Source: Pomphorhynchus laevis
Lineage: Eukaryota; Acanthocephala; Palaeacanthocephala; Echinorhynchida; Pomphorhynchidae
Assembly: GCA_012934845.2 (NCBI GenBank)
Contig: WNNJ02000823.1
Coordinates: forward strand, 186,001 to 250,000
Length of the DNA: 64,000 nucleotides
Direction of reading: 5' to 3'
Position numbers and translations under genes: made by a program
Shown: one piece after another, positions 22,890-34,429 of the stretch
How positions within the stretch are numbered: position 1 is the first letter of the stretch
Layout: each line of letters starts with the position of its first letter
The notes under the pieces: model-generated
Database searches by the model: none
The model's input: the letters and a program-made list of their open reading frames with translations, nothing else
What the model was told of the DNA's origin: nothing

Positions 22890-24227
22890 CATATAATAAT
22901 AATTGATGTAATCCCATAAAATAAAGATAAATTTTGCAAAGTCTTAGTAAAAAGGAAAAGTTAAGTTAAATGTTAAAATCGCCAAAAACAATTGTTGGAA
23001 ATAAAGATTTAAAGCAATTAGACATTATGATTGCAAGATTATATTAAAAGCAAATGTGTGTTGATAAAATATAACTGATTTTGAGGTATAGTTGAGTAAA
23101 GGATATTCAATAGATAAGTAATTTAATAAGTAATAAACTAAACCAGTAATTAAAATTTCAAAAAGGTTTGTAAAAGTATATTTTAAATTTCCTGAACACA
23201 CGCAGTAAATATCATTGAATGATGGAGTAATCATTGAGTGATCGAATGTACTTCATAGAAATGTCATGAGATTCTATAAATCAAATTCTATTAATCTAAA
23301 GATTGTTCTACGAATAAGTCAACTAATAGATTCGACTTGTGTAGAATCGACTGAGTATTAAGAAAGCTGAGAAAAAGTAGAAATGTAACTGTGCATTACA
23401 GAAAAAGGTGTACAGGGGATAGTGGCCTCCAGCGAATTTCCGGAAATATACGTACTATGGCAATTTCACAAGAATTTATTTATCACAAGTTACAAAAAGT
23501 CACAAGTAGTTTTTTCCTCGCGTGTTTTCAGAGTCAAAGTAGCGCGATTTTAGCTGACGTGCGATATGTAGAATTCGGCAATTGGAATTTGACTATCGTA
23601 GTTTAAAGCTGTTAGACAGAATAAAAGTGGTTTATGCTACCAAACTGTGGCCGGCTTTCACTATTGACGGATTGAAATGTTTATTTTTTATTGAAATATT
23701 TATTTTTAAAGAGAGACATCATTAAAATCAGAAAAACAATAAGAATGAATTAGTAATTTAAAGGAGAAGGGCGGAACGCTCAACATAATCGGGAGACTAG
23801 ATTGCGCTGATTGGTAAGAAGTGAAATATTCGAGATTTATATCATGTGGAGAGTAGAGATTGTGGGATTGAGAAGTTTGAATATTTTGTTTAGTAAGATT
23901 AAACCTTAAAATATACAGACAAAACTATATTTTTATGTAATACTATAATTAGATTATGAAGTTTAATAAATTTATTTGGATACAATGGTTTGATCTATTA
24001 GTTTGGTAGATCGAAAATTATGTAACACTATAAATATATATTTTCTATTTTAATTCTATGGAATTACTAATTCCATTTTATAATTGGAATATTATATATC
24101 AAACTAATAAATATAATATCTATCAAATATCAATATTATTTATATAGACATGAATTTCTTCAATTTTACTTGTCTAAGTATTGAACTGACAAATTGTATT
24201 AATTTATAATTTTAAAAAATTATAAAT
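22890..24227. other. Unassigned AT-rich intergenic sequence
   Basis: No family match. A 71-codon frame at 23391-23606 has no recognisable domain and is not called a gene. Confidence 0.45.
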
Positions 24228-26590
24228 ATCAAATCAGCTAACTGAGTCTACGTATTTAATATAATTATAAAATAAACAAAACAATAATGCTAAATCACAG
24301 TTTTATAATTGAATAATAAAATAAATAATTTTTAAAATATTTTTTATAATTAAAATTAAATCAAAATTTAATAATTAAATATTAAAATATATAATTGTTT
24401 TTAGATTTTTTATAATTTATATCAAGTTAAAATAAAAAATTGAAATTTAAAATAAAAGTCATTTTTATGAATTGATTAATATAAACAACATACGTTGTAT
24501 AATAATAAGAATTAGAGGTCATCAGGAGGAACTGCTATGCTATCAGGTTTCGGCCCCTAACTCTTCTACCCAACATAACAGCGAGGCCAAATACGTGTTA
24601 AGGACGTATTTCCTCTGAAGAAAATTTGATTATATAGTATTTTATTCTAATACAAAGTATAATATTATCCATCCATAAAATTTTCCGCTAATGATTTTAA
24701 ATTTATTTTTAATATTATTGTGTTGATTTATATATTTTACTATTTTCTGTTTGATGGTATTTTTATTGTAACCTAGTTTGAAATATAAATCTATTAAATT
24801 ATTTAAATGATTTTGAAGAAAGCCAATATCGTTACAAATTGTTGCAATTCTTAAAATTTCATTATTTAATGTATTATATTTTATATTATATGGTATGAAC
24901 GAATGTTCATGCGAAAATATGTTTCTTGTAAATTTAAATATGTCATCTTTACGATATAAATTAAAAGTTATTTTAAATTGATGTTAATTTAATGTTCATA
25001 TCTAGATATATACCTTTTTTATCATTAATATTGGTTTCATTAAGAATGGGGCTACCTGGATAAATTTGTTCGCTTATTGAATAAAAATTATTAAAATTAA
25101 ACACACATATATCATTAATGTATCGAAACATATATTTCACATATTTATATTGTTTAGATTTAGTTTTTTTATATTTTAGTTTATTTATATTGTTTAGATA
25201 AAGCGTACTAAAATCGTATGTATTTGTATTTTGAAAATTTATTCCGTTTGTCTGTTCTAAAAATTCTTTTGTAGAATTAATACTGAAATAGTGTTTTATG
25301 CCAGTATTAATTTCGATTACCTTGCAATATTTTTTAAAATGTGCATTAATTACTTTAAGTATTTTATTCATATAGACAGAAAGTTGTTTAATGTACATTT
25401 GAAAGCACTACATATGAACCTAGGTTTTATTGGATTTTTATGTACCAAAGTAATCATTTAAGTTATTATATAACGAATTATAAATTTTATTTCTATTGTT
25501 ATTATTTTTTAATCTTTATACCCTTTTGATAGCGTTTTCCTTAATTCATTGTTTCAATTAATTCTAGATTATGGGTACATATATGTTCTTTTTTTTATCA
25601 AAACTAAGACTTTTACAATTGCATTATGTTTCTATGATGATTCTAATATTATCGTTACATATTGATTTCAATTCTTTATTATAATTACAAATTTTTCGTC
25701 CTAATAGCGGTAACAACTTATACCTTATTCTAGGAATATATTTACTTGAATCTGATCCCGTTATTTATTTACGTTTAGAATTATTTAAAATTCTACCTAG
25801 GGAATGTGTACCAGTATCTAATGAGGTCCATCAGTACAAAAATGTAGCGTATCTTTGTTGGGTAGAATTAAAGAAAGATCCATTAGTATCATCAATTTCT
25901 AATAATAAGATATATTGCAAGTATACCGAGGAAATTGCTTTTTAACAAATCAGATCAAATGTTATCTATACATTTATTAATGAAGTTTATGGTTAATGTA
26001 TATTTTCTATTGTTATTATTAACATTTATTGTTCGATTAGGGTATTTTGTATTACAATAACTGTCTATTATACAACTTAGCCTATCATAGTCGTTAATTA
26101 ATTTTTGATTTATTGAACATATGATATCTTTAGAAAAACTTCTTATATTTACATAAAGATCTTTTAGCGTATTATCTCTTAAAAGTTGTTTTAATATTTC
26201 TAATTGTTCATAAATATATTTATCTTTTTTAATATTTTTAAGTTTATTTTTCTTATTCCTTTTATCGTCATGACTTATTGGTTTGCGTTAAACCGAATTA
26301 TTATAATATAGTTGTTTATTATGTAGTATACTTCTTCTGCCAATTCCTTGTACCACGCCATTCAACCCTAATGGATACATGGAATTAAGCGTTTTAATCC
26401 AAAAATCTTCTATTTCTAATAGTTTTTGATTATTTTCTTTACCAATATGTTCTAAAATAAATAATTTACAATATTCTATATCATGTCCTATAATGTCATA
26501 TGCTTATGAAATATAGTTTGACTATTATGATGTATATTATATATGTGTTGCCTAAACCTAGTTTTTAGCATTTGAAATAAAAAATAGCTA
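24228..26590 (-). mobile_element. Penelope-like element, minus-strand copy
   Basis: Reads from an endonuclease-end/linker segment near 26590 (FWIKTLNSMYPLGLNG) through the CxC region to the RT (25398-24973) and the 3' region ending at ATCAGCTAACTGAGTCTACG (24228). The RT block 4 part present in the 19.7-kb copy is missing here and the catalytic box reads YIND. A 150-bp repeat interrupts it at 25800-25953. Broken in several places; inactive. Confidence 0.8.
25800..25953 (-). repeat. About 150-bp repeat, copy 2, inside a PLE
   Basis: Inverted copy of 19197-19350. It lies where uninterrupted PLE copies (for example 62260-62290) read through, so it is an insertion that replaced a few PLE bases. 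Confidence 0.6.
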
Positions 26591-26594
26591 GAAT

Positions 26595-26972
26595 ATTAGT
26601 GCGGCTGAATGGGTTCCCGATTGAAATGCAATCCGATACTGGAGCAGTAGTAAAAATTCAGAATGAATCCTTCTCTGAGTCACTCCGGCTTGTTTGCGGC
26701 GCGTAAGCTGAGAAGACATATATTGTCCTGATCTCCGTGATAATAGTGATCTTCATCAGTCGGTCTTCGTAGCGATTAACCTCTCTTACAGCATCACGGA
26801 ATCTTTCCGAGATGACGATGCCCATTCTATTGCTGTCCTGTTTGAGATAGTAACAATTTAATTACGCCTCCTGGTCAGCCTGTCGCACGGTCTGTTACCG
26901 AGTTTAGCTCTTTTCGCAGTTGGTTTACAACGAGGTTCCCCGAGCCACCACGAGGAGGAACGGACATACCCC
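26595..26972 (-). mobile_element. RTE-type LINE endonuclease fragment
   Basis: Minus-strand translation gives GIVISERFRDAVREVNRYED, RLMKITI, SAYAPQTSRSDSEKDSF, matching the apurinic-type endonuclease of RTE/BovB-like LINEs. It is higher in GC than the flanking PLE and sits between two PLE pieces that both contain the segment ending TGTTGCCTAAA. Confidence 0.7.
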
Positions 26973-26978
26973 TAGTCT

Positions 26979-27308
26979 TCATATTATAGAAGACTTATTT
27001 TCTTCAATAATATGTTCTAAAATAAATAATTTACAGTTTTTAATATCATGTCCTATTAATCTCATATGTTTATGAAATATAGTTTGACTATTATGCTGTA
27101 TATTATATATGTGTTGCCTAAATCTAGTTTTTAACATTTGATATGCTTTTCCTATATACTGCAATCCACATGTACATTGTATAAGATACACTACACCTGC
27201 GGTATTGCAGTTACAATTATTATTAATATTTAATGAAAAACATTTGTTTGTCGTATTACTTACAATACAATTATTATTTATAACATCACAAGCTTTACAA
27301 TTTTCTCG
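26979..27308 (-). CDS. PLE N-terminal GIY-YIG endonuclease fragment
   Basis: Open from about 27308: RENCKACD, NCNCNTAG, then VVYLIQCTCGLQYIGKAY with the GIY-YIG core, the conserved Arg in KTRFRQHIYN and KHMRLIGHD. Cys pairs (CxxC, CxC) precede the nuclease. On this strand the nuclease lies upstream of the RT, so the domain order is endonuclease then RT. Known PLEs with a permuted N-terminal GIY-YIG and CxC motifs are the Naiad/Chlamys group; assignment to it is my inference. No ATG is seen, so the true start is not defined. Confidence 0.75.
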   Translation of the reverse strand, partial: RENCKACDVINNNCIVSNTTNKCFSLNINNNCNCNTAGVVYLIQCTCGLQYIGKAYQMLKTRFRQHIYNIQHNSQTIFHKHMRLIGHDIKNCKLFILEHIIEENKSSII

Positions 27309-27419
27309 TCACATTTAAAAGATCTAAAATTGAAATCATTAGTACTTACATATTTTTCCAATCTGGTTGAGTACATGTAACTTTTGTTAAGTCATAATTT
27401 TTAACGTTGCTTTTTCGGT

Positions 27420-27939
27420 GTCGCCACCTAGTTTAGTTGACTCAGACTAAACTTACAACGGGCCATCCAGTAGCATCTGACAGTTGGCTGCCTTGCATAA
27501 GTCGAATGCAGGCTGGAACAAGATCTATAAAGATCTACCACCTTCACTCCACGCGCTACGCGACCTGGCTATTGGCCATTAGACAGCGAGCGGAGCGAGC
27601 AGAACTGAAACCGATCTGGAATTTATCTGAGCGAGCAGAAATAAATCTGATCTAGATCTGATCTCTATATCGTAATCCCTTATATTTTACAAAGTATCAA
27701 TCCTAAAAATATTATCGTTAGTCTCGCTTTAACTGAAATAAGTTCAAAGCGCAATCACTGCTCTAGCAAAGTAGGGTTCAGATTAGCTCCTTGAATTGAA
27801 TATTCAAAAAGAAAGGTAATCGAATTGCGTAGAGGTTGTAGATTGTACTCACATGACAAGATTTGTTTAAACAATCATAATTTTTAATTCAGCAACCAAT
27901 ACACGTACTTTGGTGTTATCTTGACGGGTAGATATTCTT
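27420..27939. other. Unassigned sequence with a GC-richer patch
   Basis: 27420-27660 is GC-richer, with AGCGAGCGGAGCGAGCAGAA, which resembles GCGAGCGAAGCGAGCGGAAC near the 5' end of the family A LINE at 49290. It could be a LINE 5' UTR scrap. The rest is unique-looking. Confidence 0.4.
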
Positions 27940-28765
27940 TAAAAAACATTTATTTTGACGTGGCAAATGTGTACCGGCGCACACTTACATGACCACAACA
28001 AAAAATCTAAATAATGTGTCGAGGAGGTGGGTACGGAGGCGGCATTTGAATGTAATAAAGGAGGGAGCGCGGCAGACGTCGAATGGGATCTGATTCCAGG
28101 CGAGTGGAGCATCGACGAGGAAGGATAGGAAACCATAGTTGTTAGAATAATCTAAAACGTAGAGTAAGAGGGAATTACAGAAACGCAGTGATAGAGAGAA
28201 GGGACGAGTATCGTCTAAGAAAGGGAGGTTGATGAACGATGGGGAGCCGACAGCGATGAGACGAAAAGCTACGAGGAGAAGGCGGAGCTGTATGCGGATG
28301 TGGATGGTGGCCAGGAGAGTTGGGCAAAATATGTGAATGTGTAGTCAAAGCGACGGAGACGTAGGAGCACTCGAACGGCGAAGTTTATGTTGCGTTGTAG
28401 GGGTAGGATGAAGGACTTTAGAGAATTTGCGAAAATGCAGTAATCGATTTTAGGGAAAAGAAGCGATAACAGAAAAGAAATACAGGAACGGAAGTCGATA
28501 AGGGTGCGGATACAGCGAATGTCACGGAGAATAAAGTTCGACGAGCGAACCTTGTCGCGGACCTTGTCGCGGACCTAGAGTTTAAGGAAAAGATGATCAT
28601 CGAAATGGAATCCTAAGAAAATGAGATTGAGAACTACGGGGATGATTGATGATGCAAAAGATACAGGGGAAGGGGATATGTTAGATTGACGGAAGAGGAT
28701 CCACATTATTTTGGACTTGTCTGTGTTTAGAACGAGACGAAGAATTTTTTTACGCCTCATCTTTT
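27940..28765 (-). mobile_element. LINE family C, 3' part, minus strand
   Basis: Reverse complement matches the family C copy at 32550-33365: TDKSKIMWILFRQSN, FLGFHFDDHL and the 3' UTR GTGCGCCGGTACACATTTGCC. The frames are interrupted by stops. 5'-truncated at about 28765, where a Rex3-like fragment begins nearby in the opposite orientation. Confidence 0.75.
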
Positions 28766-28871
28766 AAATAAATGTGCTACAAGTGTCGTAGTAACTTTGT
28801 GAATTAAGTAATTGGGAATGCTTCCTTCTGCCATGATCTTAATTATTTTCAACCATCTTAGAATATTGTTC

Positions 28872-29515
28872 TCAAGGGACAATGGGAACATCAAGGAGAT
28901 TGAGAAGCGGATTTGTGCAGCTAACGCATCAATGCGTTTTTTTTGTACAGGTCTGTCGTGATGAAGCGGTAGTTGAGTCTTCGGGCCAATCTTTCGGTTT
29001 ATCACGCAATCTTCGTTCCTATCTTAACCTATGATCATGATATTTGGGTTATGACTAAAAGAATAAGATCTCGTATACAGGCGACCGAAATGAGGTTTCT
29101 TCGCGGTATGGTAGGTCTTATCCTTTGAGATAAGGTTAATCATTCGGTCATGCGGGATGGACTTCGAGTAAATTTGCTGCTTCTCCACATCGAAAAAAGT
29201 CAGTAGAGGTGGTAAAGACACATTTTGAGGATCGCTTTCCTCGGAGGGTTTTCCAGGTTGGACTCTCTGGAAAGATACCTCGAGGTAGACCTCAATACCG
29301 GTGGAGAGATCAAATCTTGAAACTGGCCGAAGACCGCCTTGTGCTATCTGACATAGAACTCTGGTCTGTTTGCTTGGATCGCGATGTCTGGAGTTGTTTG
29401 GTTCGCGCACTGCCTCCACGACCCGACACCCGGACCAGTGCTTGCAGGAAAAATCTGCTGTCATGTTATTTGTTTTTCTTGTCAAAAAATTGTTGTTGCT
29501 ACTATTAAAGTTGTT
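28872..29515 (+). mobile_element. Rex3/RTE-like LINE C-terminal fragment
   Basis: Plus-strand pieces: PILTYDHDIWVMT-like, IRSRIQATEMRFLRGMVG, PRRVFQVGLSGKIPRGRPQY, RWRDQILKLAEDRLVLSDIE, ending LPPRPDTRT. This is the C-terminal region of Rex3-type RTE LINEs. The 3' end has TTG-like short repeats (29490-29510). Same family as 34430-37345. Confidence 0.75.
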
Positions 29516-30439
29516 ATATGATGTTTCCGCAATCTAATCAGACATAACAAGCTCTAAGTTTGTGCAGATCGACACATGTAAAATCATTTATTAAACGCGT
29601 TGTAATTATCTCACTAAAATACACAACATACTGTGATTTTTATTTATTTAGAATTGACGTATGCTTAAAGTATTTACGAAATATGATGGGAGCTCGAGAG
29701 CCAGTTCAGTTCATTCAAAATAATAAAAAGAATATCTGAAAAATGTCAACGAGCTCGATCCTCAACTTTACGTTTTCCCAATTTATATACAATTGACTTA
29801 GAGGTCTTCATGTGTCTCTTAACGTGTCCTCGTTTGGAGGATTTCTTGGTACGGATTTTCACGAAATATTCTGTTATACTCGTCAGCGTGTAGATACATT
29901 TATGTATTTTATCTATAGCAAAATGTTTAAGTTTTTATTCAATGTATTTGTGTGTTTGGTATTAGCAAAAAAAGTTAGTTGAAAAACATCGATAGGTTAA
30001 GCTTACGTCTAAGCAGCTAGTATATATTTGCCTGCTGGGAACTCGAGCTGTAGACTTAGATCAAAGCTGAAAACTTTAGAAGATAATTCGTTGCTAATGA
30101 TATTTGATATTATATATTTTTCTTCTCTACGACCTTGTTTTAAATAGTTGATAATGATCCATGACAGCGCACTTGACCACGTTGATGCTCTATTTTCTCG
30201 TGCAAATTTAAGGCACACTGAACATTATGACCCAGATTGAACCTGCTCGAGAATGACGTTCAGTAAAGGCATTATTCCGCACGTACGATTTTGTGTTGCA
30301 AATTTGCTTCTAATATTCCTGTAAGTCATCACCATGCATCACCGAGTTGTACGAATCACAAAGTCTCACGGACGCAAAATGCTCAAAGTTTGCTGTGAAG
30401 TTAATATTAAATTCCGATATCTTCGATAATATACGAAGT
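29515..30439. other. Unassigned region with short minus-strand frames
   Basis: Two minus-strand frames look protein-like but match nothing I know: 30009-30218 (WSSALSWIIINYLKQGRREE) and about 29745-29930 (HVKRHMKTSKS, ending VEDRAR). A GTAAGC...CTATAG pair between them would make a short intron, but the frames do not join. Left uncalled. Confidence 0.3.
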
Positions 30440-30837
30440 TTGCTTGCCCAAGACACCTAAGGGCTCAACAGCTACTGGAACGAACGTATAGATCCTATTA
30501 TCGATCTCGTCGTACTTTTCCTTATTTTTGCATTCTGCAAAAGCGGCTACCTCACCGGTAAAATGACTGCCTTATCCTCGTAACTCGTCACTATAGGGTT
30601 TATGCAGGTAGCGTCCCAAATTTGTATTTTACCGTTCTTCCAAGGAAACAAAGTTCTTACATCCTGTGGCTTGACATCGCTGCGATACAGTCCGACCGGC
30701 TCTAATCGAGAAGGTATCCCCGCTGAAGACAAAGCCAATCAAATTATTTGGTTCAACTCAGAGTGTCGAGTGTGTCGGTATTTGCTGTTTCGTCAGCCCA
30801 TATCGTGCAATCCCGATGCGTCGTTGGTATTTCCGCA
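30440..30837 (-). pseudogene. Endonuclease-bearing LINE remnant: nuclease part (downstream half)
   Basis: Minus strand: RHTRHSELNQIIWLALSSAG, LEPVGLYRSDVKPQDVRTLF, PWKNGKIQIWDATC, then IYTFVPVAVEPLGVLGKQ. This order (zinc-knuckle RH box, EPVGL-RSD nuclease core, WDATC, FVPVAVE) is that of the C-terminal domain of a widespread LINE-like protein with a PD-(D/E)XK-type nuclease. Stops interrupt it. The upstream half is at 33366-33725, separated by a family C insertion. Confidence 0.65.
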
Positions 30838-33365
30838 TCTATATTTATCACTTCATTCATTCTAGGCGACTTCAACTTCCGCCTAGACCGCCCCTCTTCC
30901 ACGGATTCCATCCGGTTCATCAGCATTATGATCAGCTAAAATTACTAACTAATCTCAACTGCCCCCACACATATCCTTGGTGGGACACTCGACATCATCG
31001 CTGTCCCAATCATTTTGCTGCCTACACCTCACTGTCCATTTCTGATCCTGGTCTATCCGATCACTTTCTCGTCACACTTGATCTCACTCACAACCACACC
31101 CCTCCTCACACACCTACAATCCTACGTCGCCCCTGGAGGAATCTTGACTTCTCCCTTCTCCGCTCTACCTTACTAAAATCGTCTCTATCCTATCCCACAA
31201 TAACATATTCATCTTCTCACGGTCTCGCCTTTCTTTTCGACTCTAAACTCACATCCACTCTCGATATTATCGTGCCCTTCAAGTCTCATCCACACCGTCA
31301 CTTGCACCGTGCCCCATGGATTGACATCAAATGCCCACTCTCAAAGCGTTGACTCCACCATGCTTTTCGAGTCTATCACCACTCTCTCAGGCGTGATTTC
31401 CGCTCGATCACTCCGTCTTTCCGTGATTCCTATCTTGCTCTTCGCCGGTCTCATCTCAACCTACTACGTACCAAATGCAACTCCTTCTGGCAGCATAAAA
31501 TCATCATTTATTCAACTCTAAGACTCTCTGGCATACTTTTAACTCAATCCTTGCTCGCTCCTCTTCGCCGTGCAACATCAATGCCAATGATTATTCGTCA
31601 TTTCTCCAGACTAAATTATCCACGTTGCTCTCTCAGACCCCGGTCTCCATCCTATCCCACTCTGCCCAGTCTACTCTCATCCTTCCGGAATTCTTTCATC
31701 ATCTTCTCCCTGTCTCACCTACAGAAGTATCATCTGTCCTTATGTCCTTGCCCAACAAAACCTCACCTGCCGATCCCCTGCCTACTCACATATTAAAATC
31801 TATATACTCATCGATATCCCCATTTATCACAACCTTGTCTAACTCGTCCATCCCAGTCGTATCTTCACTTCACACTGGAAATCCGCAATCGTTCGTCCCC
31901 TCCTTAAGAAACAATCGCTCGACCCCTCCCTTCTTTCTAGCTATCGCCCCATTTCACTACTCCCTACTCTTTCTAAGCTCTTAGAACGAGAGCTTAGAAA
32001 GAGTAGTATACAAATCTTAGAGATTTGTATCTTAATACAAATCAACGCTTATCTCTCCTCATCCAATCTGTACCCTCCTTTCCAATCCGCTTTCCGCTCT
32101 AATCACTCCACAGAAATCGCATGCATAAAAGTGTACAACGACTTACTCATTTCTCGAGACAAGGCTCTATGTAGTGTTCTCATCTCCCTCGACCTCTCCT
32201 CCGCATTCGACATTGTCGACCACTACGTCCTGCTTTCTCGCCTTCGTTATGATTACGGCTTTTCCTCCTCATCCGTAGCATAGATTTCCTCAAATCTATC
32301 CGACCGTTATTTTCGAGTCTGTTTAAATTCATCATACTCTCCTCCCATTCCTATTTTCTGCGGGGCCCACAACGTTCAGTTCTAGGTCCCCTGATTTTAT
32401 CTCTTCTGCTTGGCGATCTCTCTCCGTTTATCAAACCTTACTCATTTAACGTCATGCAATACGCCGATGACATTCTAATCTATGCTCATGTACCCGCACA
32501 TCGCATACACGATATCGGCATTTTATGCCTCTAACTGTCTGTCTTCTATCTACAAACGTCTCTCCAATCTCCATCTCGTTCTAAACCCCGAAAAGTCCAA
32601 AATAATGTGGATCCTCCCCCGTGAACCAAATATATCTCCTCCCACTGTATATTTTGCCTCATCGATCGTCCCCATAGTCCACAATCTCACTTTCTTAGGC
32701 TTCCATTTCGATGATCACCTTTCCCTTAAACCCTTCATCCGTGACAAGGTCCGCTCATCTAACTTAATTCTCCGTGACATCCGCCGTATCCGCCCCTTAT
32801 CGACTTCCGTTCTTGTATGTCTCTTCTTTCATCGCTTTTTTCCCTAAAATCGATTACTGCCTTAGCCTTTTCGCCAATTCTCCAAAATCCATCATCCTAC
32901 CCCTACAACGAATAATCAACACCGTCGTTCGAGCGCTCTTTCGTCTCCGTCTCTTCGACCACACATCCACATATTTCGCTCAACTCTCCTGGCCCACCAT
33001 CCACATCCGCATCAAACTCCGCCTTCTTCTCGTAATTTTCCGTATAATTGCTGTCGGCTCCCCATCGTTCATCAACCTTCCTTTATTAGACGATACTCGC
33101 CCCACCTCGCTATCGCTTCGTTCATGTCATACCCTCTTACTCCACGTTCCCAATTACTCCAACAACTACGGTCTCCGATCCTTCCTCGTCGCCGCCTCAC
33201 TCGCCTGGAATCAACTCCCTCTCGACGTCCACCGCGTCCCCTCCTTTATCACATTCAAACACCTCCTCCGTTCACACCTTCTCGTTACCTAATTCACAGT
33301 CTTGTTTTGTTGTGGTCATGTAAGCGTGCGCTGGCACGCATTTGCCACGTTAAAATAAATCTTTT
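30838..33365 (+). mobile_element. LINE family C (CR1/L2-like), 5'-truncated at the endonuclease
   Basis: Starts inside the endonuclease (FILGDFNFRLDRP), continues with LSDHFLVTLDLT, the RT (LPNKTSPADPLPTHILKS; SAFDIVDHYVLLSRL; MQYADDILIYAHVP), the C-terminal domain (LFANSPKSIILPLQRIIN; SWPTIHIRIKLRLLL) and the UTR phrase GGCACGCATTTGCCACG. Several frame breaks, so inactive. The sense strand is strongly pyrimidine-rich. Related to family A at protein level. It lies inside the endonuclease-bearing LINE remnant. Confidence 0.85.
32774..33292 (+). pseudogene. LINE family C C-terminal reading frame
   Basis: 172 codons following the RT: PKIDYCLSLFANSPKS, RALFRLRLFDHTSTYFAQLS, TSLSLRSCHTLLLHVPNYSN, LRSFLVAASLAWNQLPLDVH, ending LLRSHLLVT. 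This is the typical last domain of CR1/L2-type LINEs and is nearly the same as 54103-54579. Confidence 0.8.
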
Positions 33366-33725
33366 TTTACATGTAAATTCCCCGCTAAATTTGATGCAAA
33401 GTCGTAGGGCCACGGCGATTGTAAAGGATACGTAGTCCAATCTGGTGCCACCCGCCGATTTTGAAAGTGCCGTCAGGAAAGCTCCAGTGTCCTTGCCTAC
33501 CGCTCCGAGCAGTCTAGCTCGACATTTAGCAGAATCGTCTTCAAACAAGAGTGAACTACTAGCGATCATGTGCATTGGACGAAATCAAGGTTTTTGTTTG
33601 TGTTTTTCCGTTATCAACTCTTACCCGCACACAGCTGCCCATCTGCCCACGCCATTTGTTAAATCCAAGCAGTCCACTCCGCTAGTTGCTTCAAGGTTTG
33701 GTCCAACCAAAGTCTTTACGAGAAC
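33366..33725 (-). pseudogene. Endonuclease-bearing LINE remnant (upstream half)
   Basis: Minus strand: ARLLGAVGKDTGAFLTALSK and GTRLDYVSFTIAVALRLC, the conserved segment before the zinc knuckle in this LINE-like family. Removing the family C insertion (30838-33365) places FTCK directly before CGNTND, restoring a zinc-knuckle start. Confidence 0.65.
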
Positions 33726-33885
33726 CGGCAAATGCGTACAAGCTGTACGCTTACAAGTCCACAAACAAAAATGAAAAAGTCAAGCAGATAAATTGTTTAA
33801 ATGGGATCGGATTTGTCGTTTGAAGCACTGCAGGGAAGTTGATTGGCGTATATGAATGGGCAGATGATTCCACGATAGACTTTAG
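33726..33885 (-). mobile_element. LINE family A 3'-end fragment, minus strand
   Basis: GGCAAATGCGTACAAGCTGT, GATAAATTGTTTAAATGGGA and GGCGTATATGAATGGGCAGA match the 3' end at 42690-42830. Confidence 0.7.
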
Positions 33886-34429
33886 AATTTAGTTGTAATG
33901 CTTTAATGACGGGCAAGGTTCACATCATAGCAGATGATAAATCTAATTATATTAATATTTTTTATATTTAGTAAATATCAATAATTATAAATTGAAGTTA
34001 CGAGAAGAAGATGGAGTTGGATGCGGATGTCGACGGTGGGCCACTAGAGTTGGGCAAGATATGTAGATATGTGGTGAAAACGACGGTAAAGTAGTGGACT
34101 CGAACGGCGGAGTTTTAGTTAAGATATATAAATAATTATTATTGCATAAAAACTTGGTTCCGCTTACCTTGAGTAAAGAGTAATACAATGATCTTTATTC
34201 AGAGTAATTATAAATAATTAATTTTTGTTTAGAATTATAAAATTATAATTGGAGGATTGTAATTAGAGTTTGAAGGATTTCTTTGCCAAATATTACGACG
34301 TTTTACATTTGGTATGATTTCAATAATCTGGTTTTAATTTGGCAACGTCGCAAGGTGCAATGCTCAAATAAGTTCATCTACGCATATACATGAAACGATT
34401 ATGCAATATCGTGGAATGTCAACAATACA
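33885..34429 (-). other. Spacer with a small LINE family C scrap
   Basis: 33995-34115 matches the minus-strand family C C-terminal region at 28260-28390 (GTTGGGCAAGATATG, CGAACGGCGGAGTTT). The rest is AT-rich with nothing recognised. Confidence 0.5.

Noticed and set aside
29745-30218. Two-exon host gene on the minus strand
   Set aside because: A GT-AG pair exists, but no phase keeps both frames open and neither piece matches a known protein.
33445-33774. Plus-strand 109-codon ORF
   Set aside because: The minus strand of the same stretch carries the recognisable LINE segment (ARLLGAVGKDTG), so this is its antisense.
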